The position numbers were made by a program, and so were the translations under genes. From positions 1 through 16,961 of the forward strand of contig JAFMQP010000028.1 in the NCBI GenBank assembly GCA_017354575.1: DNA of 16,961 nt, in the 5' to 3' direction. The notes under the pieces are model-generated. The model saw only the letters and a list, made by a program, of their open reading frames with translations, made no database searches and was not told the origin of the DNA. Of the stretch, positions 1 through 6,674 are shown piece by piece (the stretch's first letter is position 1; each line of letters starts with the position of its first letter). Source of the stretch: Acidothermales bacterium. Lineage in GTDB: Bacteria > Actinomycetota > Actinomycetes > Streptosporangiales > WHST01.

Positions 1-480
1 GCGCGGATTCCGGGCAGCAGCGTCACTCTCGTCGACGTCGAGCCGTCCCGCGCGCGCGTCGCCGCCTCGCTGGGCGTCGCGTTCGCCCAGCCGGACGAGG
101 TACGCGGCGAGCATGAGGTCGTCGTGCACGCGAGCGCGACGGCCGACGGGCTGCGCCGCTGCCTCGACCTGCTGGCGCCGGGCGGCACGGTGACCGAGCT
201 GAGCTGGTACGGCTCGGGGGAGGTGGGCGTGCCGCTCGGCGGCGACTTCCATTCCCGGCGGCTGGGCATCAGGGCCAGCCAGGTCGGCGCGGTCGCGGCG
301 GCCCGCCGCGAGACCCGATCGGGCAGGGACCGGCTGGCGCTGGCGCTCGAGCTGCTCCGCGACCCGGTCTACGACTGTCTGCTCGACGGCGTCTCCGACT
401 TCGCCGAGCTGCCCGCCGTGTTGCCCGAACTGGCCGCGCGGCCCGGGCTGTGTCGCGTCATCCGGTACGAGGGGTCGTGA
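1..480 (+). CDS. Zinc-type medium-chain alcohol dehydrogenase, C-terminal part (5' end outside window)
   Basis: The open frame enters from the left edge and ends at TGA 478-480, leaving 159 residues. What is visible is the end of a Rossmann fold and the C-terminal part of a medium-chain dehydrogenase/reductase. A strand followed by Asp and Glu (TLVDVEPSR) fits the cofactor-ribose-binding region. It is followed by an EVVVHAS strand, a helix, and LLAPGGTVTELSWYG, the usual segment after the cofactor site. The catalytic zinc-binding domain lies upstream and is not seen, so zinc dependence and substrate cannot be judged. The stop is 4 bases before the start of the pterin-synthase-like gene, so the two are almost certainly co-transcribed and probably translationally linked. 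The context suggests an oxidoreductase acting on a small, perhaps pterin- or sugar-linked, metabolite. That role is inference; the family assignment is fairly secure. Confidence 0.82.
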   Translation, partial: ARIPGSSVTLVDVEPSRARVAASLGVAFAQPDEVRGEHEVVVHASATADGLRRCLDLLAPGGTVTELSWYGSGEVGVPLGGDFHSRRLGIRASQVGAVAAARRETRSGRDRLALALELLRDPVYDCLLDGVSDFAELPAVLPELAARPGLCRVIRYEGS

Positions 481-484
481 GTCG

Positions 485-883
485 ATGTACAGCGTGACGG
501 TACGGGACCACATGATGATCGCGCACAGCCTGCGGGGGCAGGCGTTCGGCCCGGCCCAGCGGCTGCACGGGGCGACGTACGTCGTGGACGCGGCGTTCCG
601 GCGCGGCGAGCTGGACCCGGACGGGATCGTGGTCGACATCGAGCGCGCGACGTCGGCGCTGCACGCGGTGCTCGGCGAGCTGAACCTGCGCAACCTCGAC
701 GACGAGCCGGCGTTGCGACAGGTGAACACGACGACCGAGACGCTGGCCCGTCTCGTCGCCGACCGCCTCGTCGACCGGATAACGGCGGGCGAGCTCGGCG
801 CGGCGGCACGGCGGCTCTCCGGCGTGGCGGTGACGCTGCACGAGTCGCACGTGGCCTGGGCGAGCTACGAACGCACGCTCTGA
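485..883 (+). CDS. 6-pyruvoyl-tetrahydropterin synthase / QueD-like protein with altered active site
   Basis: This is a 132-residue T-fold protein, about the usual length of QueD/PTPS enzymes. The family frame is clear: H14 in the first strand, LHG at 27-29, a VVDIE segment at 49-53, a GELN helix end at 64-67, the TTTE motif at 82-85 and the LHES motif at 118-121, whose Glu120 matches the residue that anchors the pterin ring. The catalytic set is not kept. The second histidine of the HGH zinc pair is Ala30, the nucleophilic Cys four residues before the first HGH histidine is Ala24, and the Asp-His pair of the relay is Asn67-Leu68. GAGGGG at 469-474 lies 10 bases before the ATG. It sits between a dehydrogenase and a glycosyltransferase. 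Family membership is firm; standard synthase activity is doubtful. It may bind or modify a pterin in another way. Confidence 0.85.
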   Translation: MYSVTVRDHMMIAHSLRGQAFGPAQRLHGATYVVDAAFRRGELDPDGIVVDIERATSALHAVLGELNLRNLDDEPALRQVNTTTETLARLVADRLVDRITAGELGAAARRLSGVAVTLHESHVAWASYERTL

Positions 884-893
884 GACGTCGCCG

Positions 894-1949
894 ATGCGCG
901 TACATGTGGTGGTACCGCAGGGTTTCGACGACCCGGGGCGGCCCAGCGGCGGCAACGGCTACGACCGGCGGGTGTGCGCCGGGCTGGCCGAGTCGGGCTG
1001 GGAGGTGCGGACCCACACGGTGGCAGGCGCGTGGCCGGCGTACGACCGGGCCGCCGGGGCCGGTCTGGCTCGCGTCCTCACCGCGGTCCCTGACGGTGCG
1101 ACCGTGCTGGTCGACGGGCTGGTCGCGTCACCGGCGGAGACGCCGTTGCTCTCGCACGCACGCCGGCTTCGTCTCGTCGTGCTGCTGCACATGCCACTCG
1201 CCACCGCCGCGGACGACCGGCACGACGCGGCCGCGCTCCGGTCCGAACGGGCGGTGCTCGGCGCGGCCGCCGGCGTCGTGGTCACCAGTGGGTGGGCACG
1301 CGGCGAGGTGCTGACCCGGTTCGCGATCCCGGCGGAACGTGTGCACGTCGCCCGTCCCGGCGTCGACCGGGCCGAAGCCGCGTCCGGAACCAGCGACGGC
1401 GGCGAGCTGCTGTGTGTCGGCGCGCTCGCCCGGCACAAGGGCCAGGACCTGCTCGTCGACGCGCTCGCCGGGCTCGCGGAGCGGGACTGGCGGTGCCTGC
1501 TCGTCGGGCCGCCGCACCGTGACCCGGTCTTCGCCGAGCGGCTGCGGGCCCGCATCGCGTGCCTGGGTCTGGAGGGACGCGTACGCCTCGCCGGCACGCT
1601 CACCGGCGCGGCGCTCGACCGTGCCTACGCCGGCGCCGACCTGCTCGTCGTGCCGTCGCGCTCGGAGACCTACGGGATGGTCGTCACCGAGGCGCTCGCG
1701 CACGGGCTGCCCGTGCTCGCCTCCGCGGTCGGCGGCCTGCCGGAGGCCCTGGGCTTCGCAGGCGGCACCCGTCCGGGGCTGTTGGTCGCCCCCGACGACC
1801 CGGCCGCCGTGCGCGTCGCGCTCGCGGCGTGGCTGGGCGACGAGCGACACCGGCGGCGGCTGCGTGCGGCGGCGCTGCGACGCCGGTCCGGACTGGACGG
1901 GTGGGACCGGACCGCCCGCGACGTCGCCGCCGCGCTCACGGCTCCGTGA
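894..1949 (+). CDS. Glycosyltransferase, GT-B fold, family 4-like
   Basis: A 351-residue protein with two Rossmann-like domains. The N-terminal acceptor domain starts MRVHVVVPQG and has the glycine-rich GGNGYDRR loop (19-26) after the first strand. The donor domain holds LLCVGALARHKGQD (172-185), with the basic residues that contact the sugar-nucleotide phosphates, and SRSETYGMVVTEAL, which gives the E-x7-E motif at Glu258/Glu266 of retaining GT4 enzymes. There is no signal peptide or membrane segment, so it should act in the cytosol. The ATG lies 10 bases after the previous stop with only a weak ribosome site. The adjacent pterin-synthase homologue raises the idea that the acceptor is a pterin or related small molecule, but nothing in the sequence proves the acceptor or the donor sugar. 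The stop TGA is directly followed by the stop of the opposing permease gene. Confidence 0.88.
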   Translation: MRVHVVVPQGFDDPGRPSGGNGYDRRVCAGLAESGWEVRTHTVAGAWPAYDRAAGAGLARVLTAVPDGATVLVDGLVASPAETPLLSHARRLRLVVLLHMPLATAADDRHDAAALRSERAVLGAAAGVVVTSGWARGEVLTRFAIPAERVHVARPGVDRAEAASGTSDGGELLCVGALARHKGQDLLVDALAGLAERDWRCLLVGPPHRDPVFAERLRARIACLGLEGRVRLAGTLTGAALDRAYAGADLLVVPSRSETYGMVVTEALAHGLPVLASAVGGLPEALGFAGGTRPGLLVAPDDPAAVRVALAAWLGDERHRRRLRAAALRRRSGLDGWDRTARDVAAALTAP

Positions 1950-2747
1950 TCAGCGGTAGCCGACCGCCTTGCGGTCGTAGACCCGCTTCGTCAAGAGGTA
2001 GCCGACGAGGGTGAGGCCCGCGCACCAGGCGAGCGCCGCGATCCACTCGTGGCCGACCGGCGTGCCGAGCAGCAGCCCGCGGATCGTCTCGGTGACCGGC
2101 GTGAACGGCTGGTACTCGGCGAACCAGCGCATGACGGTGGGCATCGAGTCGGTGGGGACGAACGCGCTGCTGAGGAACGGCAGCAGCATCAACGGCATCG
2201 GCGTGTTGCTCGCCGTCTCGACGCTCTTCGCCGAGACGCCCAGCGCGACGGTCAGCCAGCCGAGCGCGAGCGTCGTCAGCGCGACGACGCCGGCGAGCGC
2301 CAGCCACCCGAGCGTACCGGTGTGGGGCCGGAAGCCGATCAGCACCGCGAGGCCGAGCACGACCGCGACGCCGGCGACGGTCTGGACGATCGTCCCGTAC
2401 ACGTGCGCCGACAGCACCGACGCACGGGCGATGTTCATCGTGCGGAAGCGCGCGACGATCCCCTCGGTCATGTCCATCGCGACGGAGATCGCCGTGCCCT
2501 GCACCGCGCCCGCGATCGTCATCAGCACGATGCCGGGCGTGACGTACTGGACGTACGCGGCTCGGCCGCCCGACAGCGCGCCGAGCCCGGTGCCCAGCAT
2601 GCCGCCGAAGACGTAGACGAACAGCAGCAGGAAGACGATCGGCATGCCGACGAGCATCAGGGTCAGCGAGGGATATCGCAGCTGGTGCTTCAGGTTTCGC
2701 CGCAGCATCGTCAGGGAGTCGGCGGCGGCGTAGGAGAGCGTGCTCAT
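1950..2747 (-). CDS. ABC-2 type permease, DrrB-like
   Basis: A 265-residue membrane protein with about six hydrophobic segments (roughly 27-48, 66-90, 112-138, 146-170, 183-198 and 234-252). The DrrB-family signature SSAFVPTDSMP (193-203) is followed by FAEYQPFTPV (209-218) and an amphipathic end. It should form the transmembrane part of an export-type transporter with the ATPase encoded just upstream. The start ATG shares an ATGA with the stop of the ATPase gene, and AAGGA lies about 9 bases upstream, so translation is coupled. A longer frame runs further upstream, but it overlaps the whole 3' end of the ATPase gene and would add a low-complexity Arg/Gly-rich stretch, so the ATG at 2747 is preferred. 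The substrate is unknown. Daunorubicin-type drug efflux is only the name-giving example of this family. Confidence 0.9.
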   Translation of the reverse strand: MSTLSYAAADSLTMLRRNLKHQLRYPSLTLMLVGMPIVFLLLFVYVFGGMLGTGLGALSGGRAAYVQYVTPGIVLMTIAGAVQGTAISVAMDMTEGIVARFRTMNIARASVLSAHVYGTIVQTVAGVAVVLGLAVLIGFRPHTGTLGWLALAGVVALTTLALGWLTVALGVSAKSVETASNTPMPLMLLPFLSSAFVPTDSMPTVMRWFAEYQPFTPVTETIRGLLLGTPVGHEWIAALAWCAGLTLVGYLLTKRVYDRKAVGYR

Positions 2748-3700
2748 CGAACCAGTTCCTTCTCGTTGTCGGTACGCCCGGTGAAAGCGAGGAAGACGTC
2801 GTCGAGGTCGGGTGTGTGCACCTGCAGGCCCTCCGGCTCGACCGCCGCGGCGTCCATCCGGTCGAGCAGGGCACGCAGCGAGCGCAGGTCGCCCTCGCTT
2901 CGCACCTGCAGGGTGAGCGCCTCGTCGTCGCGCGACACCGCGCCGAGCGCGCGGGCGGCCGCGTCGAGCTCCGCGACGTCTGCGAACCGGACGCTGATGT
3001 GGCCGCCGGGGACGAGCCGCTTCAGCTCGTCCGGGGTGCCGTCGGCGATCACCGTGCCGTGGTCGAGGACCGCGATCCGGTCGGCGAGCTCGTCGGCCTC
3101 CTCGAGGTCCTGGGTGGTGAGGAAGATGGTCACGCCCGCGGCGACGAGGTCGCGGACGATGTCCCACATGGTGCGGCGGCTGCGCGGGTCGAGACCGGTC
3201 GTCGGCTCGTCCAGGAAGACGACGGACGGCCGCCCCATCAGCCCCATCGCGAGGTCGAGCTTGCGCCGCATGCCGCCGGAGTACGTCGCGAGCGGCTTGC
3301 GTGCCGCGTCGGTGAGGTCGAACCGCTCGAGCAGCTCGCCCGCGCGGCGGCGTCCCTCGCCGCGGCCCAGGTGGTGCAGGCGCGCCATCAGCAGCAGGTT
3401 CTCCTCGCCGGTGAGGAACCGGTCGACGGCGGCGAACTGCCCGGTGACGCCGATCGCGGCGCGGACGGCGTCCGGCTCGCGGCGGACGTCGCGCCCGGCG
3501 ACGCGGATGTCGCCGGCGTCGAACGGGAGCAGCGTGGACAGGATGTGGACGGTCGTGGTCTTGCCGGCGCCGTTCGGGCCGAGCAGCGAGAAGATCGTCC
3601 CCTCGGGGACGGCCAGGTCGACGCCGTCGAGGACGACCTTGTCGCCGAACGACTTGCGCAGGCCGGTGATCGAGATCGCCGGCGTCCTCGTGGTGGTCAC
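2744..3700 (-). CDS. ABC transporter ATP-binding protein, DrrA-like
   Basis: A 318-residue nucleotide-binding subunit. Walker A is GPNGAGKTT (41-49), the Q-loop is Gln88, the signature is YSGGMRRKLDLA (140-151), and Walker B is VVFLDEP with Glu165. The switch position is Gln197 (TTQDLEEAD) instead of His, which is common in the DrrA branch. The C-terminal 90 residues form the DrrA accessory domain, ending in TPDLDDVFLAFTGR. I chose GTG at 3698-3700 because AAGGAG stands 4 bases before it and the family N-terminus starts here. An ATG at 3733 would overlap the upstream gene and add an Arg-rich leader. It powers the adjacent DrrB-like permease. The gap to the DUF4097 gene is 25 bases, so all four minus-strand genes read as one operon. 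The family is certain; the substrate is unknown. Confidence 0.93.
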   Translation of the reverse strand: MTTTRTPAISITGLRKSFGDKVVLDGVDLAVPEGTIFSLLGPNGAGKTTTVHILSTLLPFDAGDIRVAGRDVRREPDAVRAAIGVTGQFAAVDRFLTGEENLLLMARLHHLGRGEGRRRAGELLERFDLTDAARKPLATYSGGMRRKLDLAMGLMGRPSVVFLDEPTTGLDPRSRRTMWDIVRDLVAAGVTIFLTTQDLEEADELADRIAVLDHGTVIADGTPDELKRLVPGGHISVRFADVAELDAAARALGAVSRDDEALTLQVRSEGDLRSLRALLDRMDAAAVEPEGLQVHTPDLDDVFLAFTGRTDNEKELVR

Positions 3701-3725
3701 GGTTCTCCTTCGTCTTCGTGGAAAG

Positions 3726-4574
3726 TCAGGCACGGCGGATGAGGATCTCGCCGTACTGGGTGCGGGCGCGGATCTCGACGGTCTCGTCGCCTCCGCGCGG
3801 TGTGGTGGACGCCTCCAGCTCGCTGCGGACGCGTCCGGTCCTGGAGTTCACGTCGAGCCACGCGGCGGTGCCCTCGGGGACGCCGACGGTGACGTCGCCG
3901 TAGGACGTGGCGAGGTCGACCCGGCCGCGGACGGCCTCGTCGACGCGGATGCCGCCGGCCGCGGTCTTGGCGACGACCGAGGCGAGCGCGCGCTCCACGC
4001 TGATGTCGCCGTGCGACGTGTGCAGCCGCAGGTCGCCCGCCACCTCGCCGACGGACAGCCCGCCGGCGGACGCCTTCACGACGGCGGAGCCGTCGATCCG
4101 GCCGATCCGCACGGCACCGGCGGACGTGTCGAGGTCGGCCCCGCCGTCGATCCGGCCGACGGTGATGTCGCCCATGGACGTCTTCGCCCGCAGCTCGCCG
4201 GTGGCCTCCAGCCGGATGTCGCCCAGCGCGGTGCGTACCGTCACGTCGCCCAGCCGTCCGTCCGCGGTCAGGTCGGTCCACGACGTGAGGTCGAGCGACG
4301 AGCCCTGCGGCAGCTCGACGACCACGTCGATCGCGGGGCCGGCGCCGGGGCCGAACACGGAGCGGACCCAGCTCTTGGGTCCCTTCACGGTCAGCCGGCC
4401 GCCGGCGTAGTCGACACCGGTCTCCGCGGCTGCACGCACGTCGGCGTCACTGCTGTCGCTGTATGGGCGCACGTCGACGACGGTGTCGGTGCGGTCGCTC
4501 GCGGCGACCCGGACGGAGCCGGCCGCCATGTCGATGGTGACGGCGATCGGTTCCGGGGTCTGGAAAGTGGGCAT
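3726..4574 (-). CDS. DUF4097 family beta-strand repeat protein
   Basis: A 282-residue protein without a signal peptide or membrane segment. From about residue 105 it is built of short beta-strand repeats with a period of 18-19 residues, each carrying a G-D/A/G-hydrophobic turn: GDV near 109, GDI 118, GDI 135, GAV 153, GGL 171, GDI 189, GGI 208, GDV 226. This pattern suggests a right-handed beta-solenoid, as in DUF4097 and bactofilin-like proteins. The first 100 residues are a separate domain starting with PEPIAVTIDMAAGSVRV. GAGGGG lies 6 bases before the ATG. It sits between the ribbon-helix-helix regulator and an ABC exporter, an association I recall as recurrent in actinobacteria. Its role is unknown. 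A cytosolic scaffold or sensor for the exporter is possible, but that is inference. Confidence 0.88.
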   Translation of the reverse strand: MPTFQTPEPIAVTIDMAAGSVRVAASDRTDTVVDVRPYSDSSDADVRAAAETGVDYAGGRLTVKGPKSWVRSVFGPGAGPAIDVVVELPQGSSLDLTSWTDLTADGRLGDVTVRTALGDIRLEATGELRAKTSMGDITVGRIDGGADLDTSAGAVRIGRIDGSAVVKASAGGLSVGEVAGDLRLHTSHGDISVERALASVVAKTAAGGIRVDEAVRGRVDLATSYGDVTVGVPEGTAAWLDVNSRTGRVRSELEASTTPRGGDETVEIRARTQYGEILIRRA

Positions 4575-4616
4575 AGGTGTCCCCTCGTACTGGCTCTCGT
4601 GGTGTCCCGGCGGTGC

Positions 4617-5177
4617 CTAGCGCACCCAGCCGGTGAAGTGCTGGCCGAGCGGCGCGGCCCGCTGCCCGGGTGCGGTCGCGGGGTCGGTCACCTCGACGGC
4701 GGCGCTCACCGCGCGGACCAGCCAGGCGTTGACCGACATGCCCTCGCGGGCGGCGGCCTGCTCGATGCGCGGCTTCAGCTGCTCGGGCAGCCGCAGCGTG
4801 ATCCGGGACGTGCCGCCCTCGTCCCCCTCGGACGCGGCGGGCGGGCGTACGCCCATGGTGACCTCGATCGCGCTGGCGAGGGCGCCGCGGATGCCGCCCG
4901 AGCCGGACTCCGCGGACCCCGTGGTCTGCTCGGCGGGCGGCGGCGTCACGACGAAGTCGGGGTCGCGGCCACGCAGCCGCACCTCGACCGAGCCCGGCGC
5001 GAGGTCGCGGGTGATCTCGTCAGCGGCCGCGGTCAGGGCGTCCAGCAGACAGAGGCGGGTCGCCGACTCCAGCGGCGCGACCAGGCGCTCGGCGACGGCC
5101 CGGGACTCCTCGCCTCCAGCCTGCGCGGCGACGCCGAGCTCGTGGCGGAGCTGGGCGACGTACGGCATCAAGTTCAT
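4617..5177 (-). CDS. HicB-like ribbon-helix-helix protein, probable autoregulator of the DUF4097-ABC operon
   Basis: A 186-residue protein. Residues 124-161 (SRITLRLPEQLKPRIEQAAA, then a helix starting MSVNAWLVRA) match the Arc/HicB ribbon-helix-helix fold: a strand for DNA contact and two helices for dimerisation. The N-terminal 75 residues are helical with a following strand, and a Pro/Ser/Gly-rich linker joins the two parts. There is no neighbouring HicA-like mRNA interferase, so calling it an antitoxin would be misleading. Its first codon lies directly on a palindromic repeat array, and no ribosome site precedes it. A promoter with its predicted start point at the ATG indicates a leaderless mRNA. 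An ATG three codons later is a weaker alternative. It is the first gene of the operon with DUF4097 (42-base gap) and the ABC exporter. A repressor role is inferred from fold and position. Confidence 0.82.
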   Translation of the reverse strand: MNLMPYVAQLRHELGVAAQAGGEESRAVAERLVAPLESATRLCLLDALTAAADEITRDLAPGSVEVRLRGRDPDFVVTPPPAEQTTGSAESGSGGIRGALASAIEVTMGVRPPAASEGDEGGTSRITLRLPEQLKPRIEQAAAREGMSVNAWLVRAVSAAVEVTDPATAPGQRAAPLGQHFTGWVR

Positions 5178-5227
5178 GATGTCAGTATGACGTCATGATG
5201 ACGTCACGTCAAGCAGGAGTGATGTCA
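5177..5227. promoter_or_regulatory. Operator array: four copies of TGAYGTCA
   Basis: Perfect palindromes TGACGTCA occur at 5188-5195 and 5199-5206, and the one-mismatch form TGATGTCA at 5177-5184 and 5220-5227. Start-to-start spacing is 11, 11 and 21 bases, so all copies face the same side of the helix with one slot empty. The array covers the whole promoter and the start codon of the ribbon-helix-helix gene. Proteins of this fold bind such short tandem sites as arrayed dimers, so this is the likely autoregulatory operator. The repeats are seen directly; the binding protein is inferred. Confidence 0.7.
5178..5212 (-). promoter_or_regulatory. Promoter of the RHH-DUF4097-ABC operon, leaderless
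   Basis: On the minus strand the -35 box TTGACG (5212-5207) is followed by a 17-base spacer and the -10 box CATACT (5189-5184). Six further bases lead to the ATG at 5177, so the predicted transcription start is the A of the start codon. No Shine-Dalgarno sequence is present, in agreement with a leaderless mRNA. The 17-base spacer carries the first perfect palindrome whole and most of the second. Confidence 0.6.
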
Positions 5228-5237
5228 GGCGGCTGGC

Positions 5238-5612
5238 TCACTCCAGCCACTCGGTGACGAACTCGTCGTTCGCGTGGATGTTCACGCTCTCGAACCGCTC
5301 CGGCCCCAGGGTGCGGAACTTGTGCGGCGTGTCCGCGGGGACGACCAGGATCTGGCCGGCGTGCGCCTCGAGCTCCTCGGTGCCGACCGTGAAGACCGCG
5401 CGGCCGCGGCGGATGACGAACGTCTCCGGGTACGGGTGCTTGTGCAGCCGTGGCCCGCTGCCCGGCTCGTCGGTGCTCTCCAGGATGATCGAGATGCCCG
5501 CGCCGTACGGCTTGCCCTCGGTGTTCTCGGCCCACTTCTCGCCACCGGTGCCGCCGTCCCGGCGGTCGATGACGTGGAACGGTGTCGCGGTCGTGGAGTC
5601 GGATGTCGTCAT
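5238..5612 (-). CDS. Cupin domain-containing protein
   Basis: A 124-residue single-domain cupin. The first conserved motif is H57-K-H59-P-Y-P-E63 and the second is PADTPHKF with His97. Together they give the 3-His/1-Glu metal site typical of the fold, so a divalent metal is expected. There is no signal peptide, so it is cytosolic. The start is fixed by GGAGG five bases before the ATG at 5610-5612. The protein resembles small sensor or enzyme cupins whose reactions cannot be told from sequence; sugar isomerase, dioxygenase and ligand-binding roles all remain open. It is divergent from the LigD-type gene and its stop is 60 bases before the ribbon-helix-helix start. Read-through from here into that operon is possible but would cross the operator array. 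Confidence 0.85.
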   Translation of the reverse strand: MTTSDSTTATPFHVIDRRDGGTGGEKWAENTEGKPYGAGISIILESTDEPGSGPRLHKHPYPETFVIRRGRAVFTVGTEELEAHAGQILVVPADTPHKFRTLGPERFESVNIHANDEFVTEWLE

Positions 5613-5720
5613 GCGAGCCTCCGTCGTCGGTTGCCATTGCCGCGCGTCGCATCCATCATCTATCGGACGGGTGACAGCAGGGGGAGGTGCGCCATCGGCG
5701 CCGAGGAGACGCGTGCGGAC
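5613..5720. other. Divergent intergenic region between cupin and LigD-type gene
   Basis: This 108-base stretch must hold two promoters. For the plus strand a weak candidate is TTGCCA (5631-5636), a 17-base spacer and CATCAT (5654-5659). A strong Shine-Dalgarno GGGGAGG lies at 5681-5687, but no ATG, GTG or TTG in frame follows at normal distance. For the minus strand I see only the GGAGG before the cupin start. No hairpin or operator-like palindrome was found. Confidence 0.35.
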
Positions 5721-6674
5721 GTGTCGCTGACCAACCTGGACCAGACGCTGTTCCCCGACGCGGACGCGACGAAGCGGGACCTCGTCGACTACCTCGACGG
5801 GGTCCGGGACCGCATCCTGCCCGTGCTGGCGGACCGGCCGCTCTCGGTCATCCGGGTGCTGCGCGGGCAGCAGCCGTTCATGCAGAAGAACCTGCCGAAG
5901 TACACGCCCGAATGGGTGCGCCGGGTGTCGATGTGGGCGGAGAGCTCGCACCGCGACGTGTCCTACGGGCTCTGCGACGACCGGCGGACGCTGCTTTGGT
6001 TCGCCAACCAGCGCGCGGTGGAGTACCACCCGGCGCTCGTCCACACCGCGGCGTGGGACCGGCCGACACACCTCGTCCTCGACCTCGACCCACCCGAAGG
6101 TGACGCGTTCGCGACGGTCGTGCGGGCCGCGCACCTGGTCCGGCAGGCGCTGGCGGACTCCGGGCTCGCCGGCGCGGTGAAGACCAGCGGGTCCAAGGGC
6201 GTGCACGTCTACGTGCCGCTGGCGGCGGGCGCCTCGTTCGAGGACGTCGCCGCGGCGACGCGCGCGCTCGCGGCGCGCACCGAGCGCCTCGACCCCGCCG
6301 TCGCGACGACGGCGTTCATCAGGGAGGACCGCGGCGGCAAGGTCTTCGTCGACTCGACCCGTGCCGGCGGCGCGACGGTGGCGGCGGCGTACAGTCCGCG
6401 GATCCGCCCGGGTACGCCGGTGTCGTTCCCCGTCGGCTGGGACGAGCTCGACGCCGTCGCGCCCGCCGACTTCACGGTGCGCACCGCGGTGCGGCTGCTC
6501 GGCGACGGCGACCCGTGGGCCGAGGCGATGCCGGCGCCGCAGCGGCTGGACGCGGAGCTCGTCGCGGAGGGCCACGCGATCCCGATCGCCCGGGTGCAGG
6601 CCATGCATGAGGGCAAGCGGCGGGCGCGCGCCCGCCGGCGGGACGGCGAGGACGGCGAGACCGGCTCAGCGTGA
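5721..6674 (+). CDS. LigD-type polymerase-domain protein (archaeo-eukaryotic primase superfamily), stand-alone
   Basis: A protein of 317 residues from GTG at 5721 that corresponds to the polymerase domain of LigD only; no ligase or nuclease domain is present. Motif I is LVLDLDPPEGDAF with metal-binding Asp121 and Asp123, motif II is SGSKGVHVYVPL (156-167) with His162, and the third acidic position is Asp211 in KVFVDS. The family segments FMQKNLPKY (53-61) and AVEYHPAL (99-106) are also present. Such proteins fill gaps with ribonucleotides or dNTPs during end joining. Neither Ku nor a ligase is encoded nearby. The start is uncertain: GGGGAGG at 5681-5687 points to codon ATC at 5694, which would add nine residues. 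The C-terminus is a short basic tail. The gene overlaps the convergent exonuclease gene by 9 bases. Confidence 0.9.
   Translation: MSLTNLDQTLFPDADATKRDLVDYLDGVRDRILPVLADRPLSVIRVLRGQQPFMQKNLPKYTPEWVRRVSMWAESSHRDVSYGLCDDRRTLLWFANQRAVEYHPALVHTAAWDRPTHLVLDLDPPEGDAFATVVRAAHLVRQALADSGLAGAVKTSGSKGVHVYVPLAAGASFEDVAAATRALAARTERLDPAVATTAFIREDRGGKVFVDSTRAGGATVAAAYSPRIRPGTPVSFPVGWDELDAVAPADFTVRTAVRLLGDGDPWAEAMPAPQRLDAELVAEGHAIPIARVQAMHEGKRRARARRRDGEDGETGSA

Noticed and set aside
4617..5177. HicAB-type toxin-antitoxin system
   Set aside because: Only the HicB-like ribbon-helix-helix part is present; no HicA-sized gene lies next to it, and the partner genes are DUF4097 and an ABC exporter.
2049..5198. Very long plus-strand open frame (over 1000 codons) antisense to the ABC/DUF4097/RHH operon
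   Set aside because: It is a GC-rich antisense shadow: low-complexity Arg/Ala/Asp/Gly protein, no domain, and it lies opposite four genes with clear motifs and overlaps.
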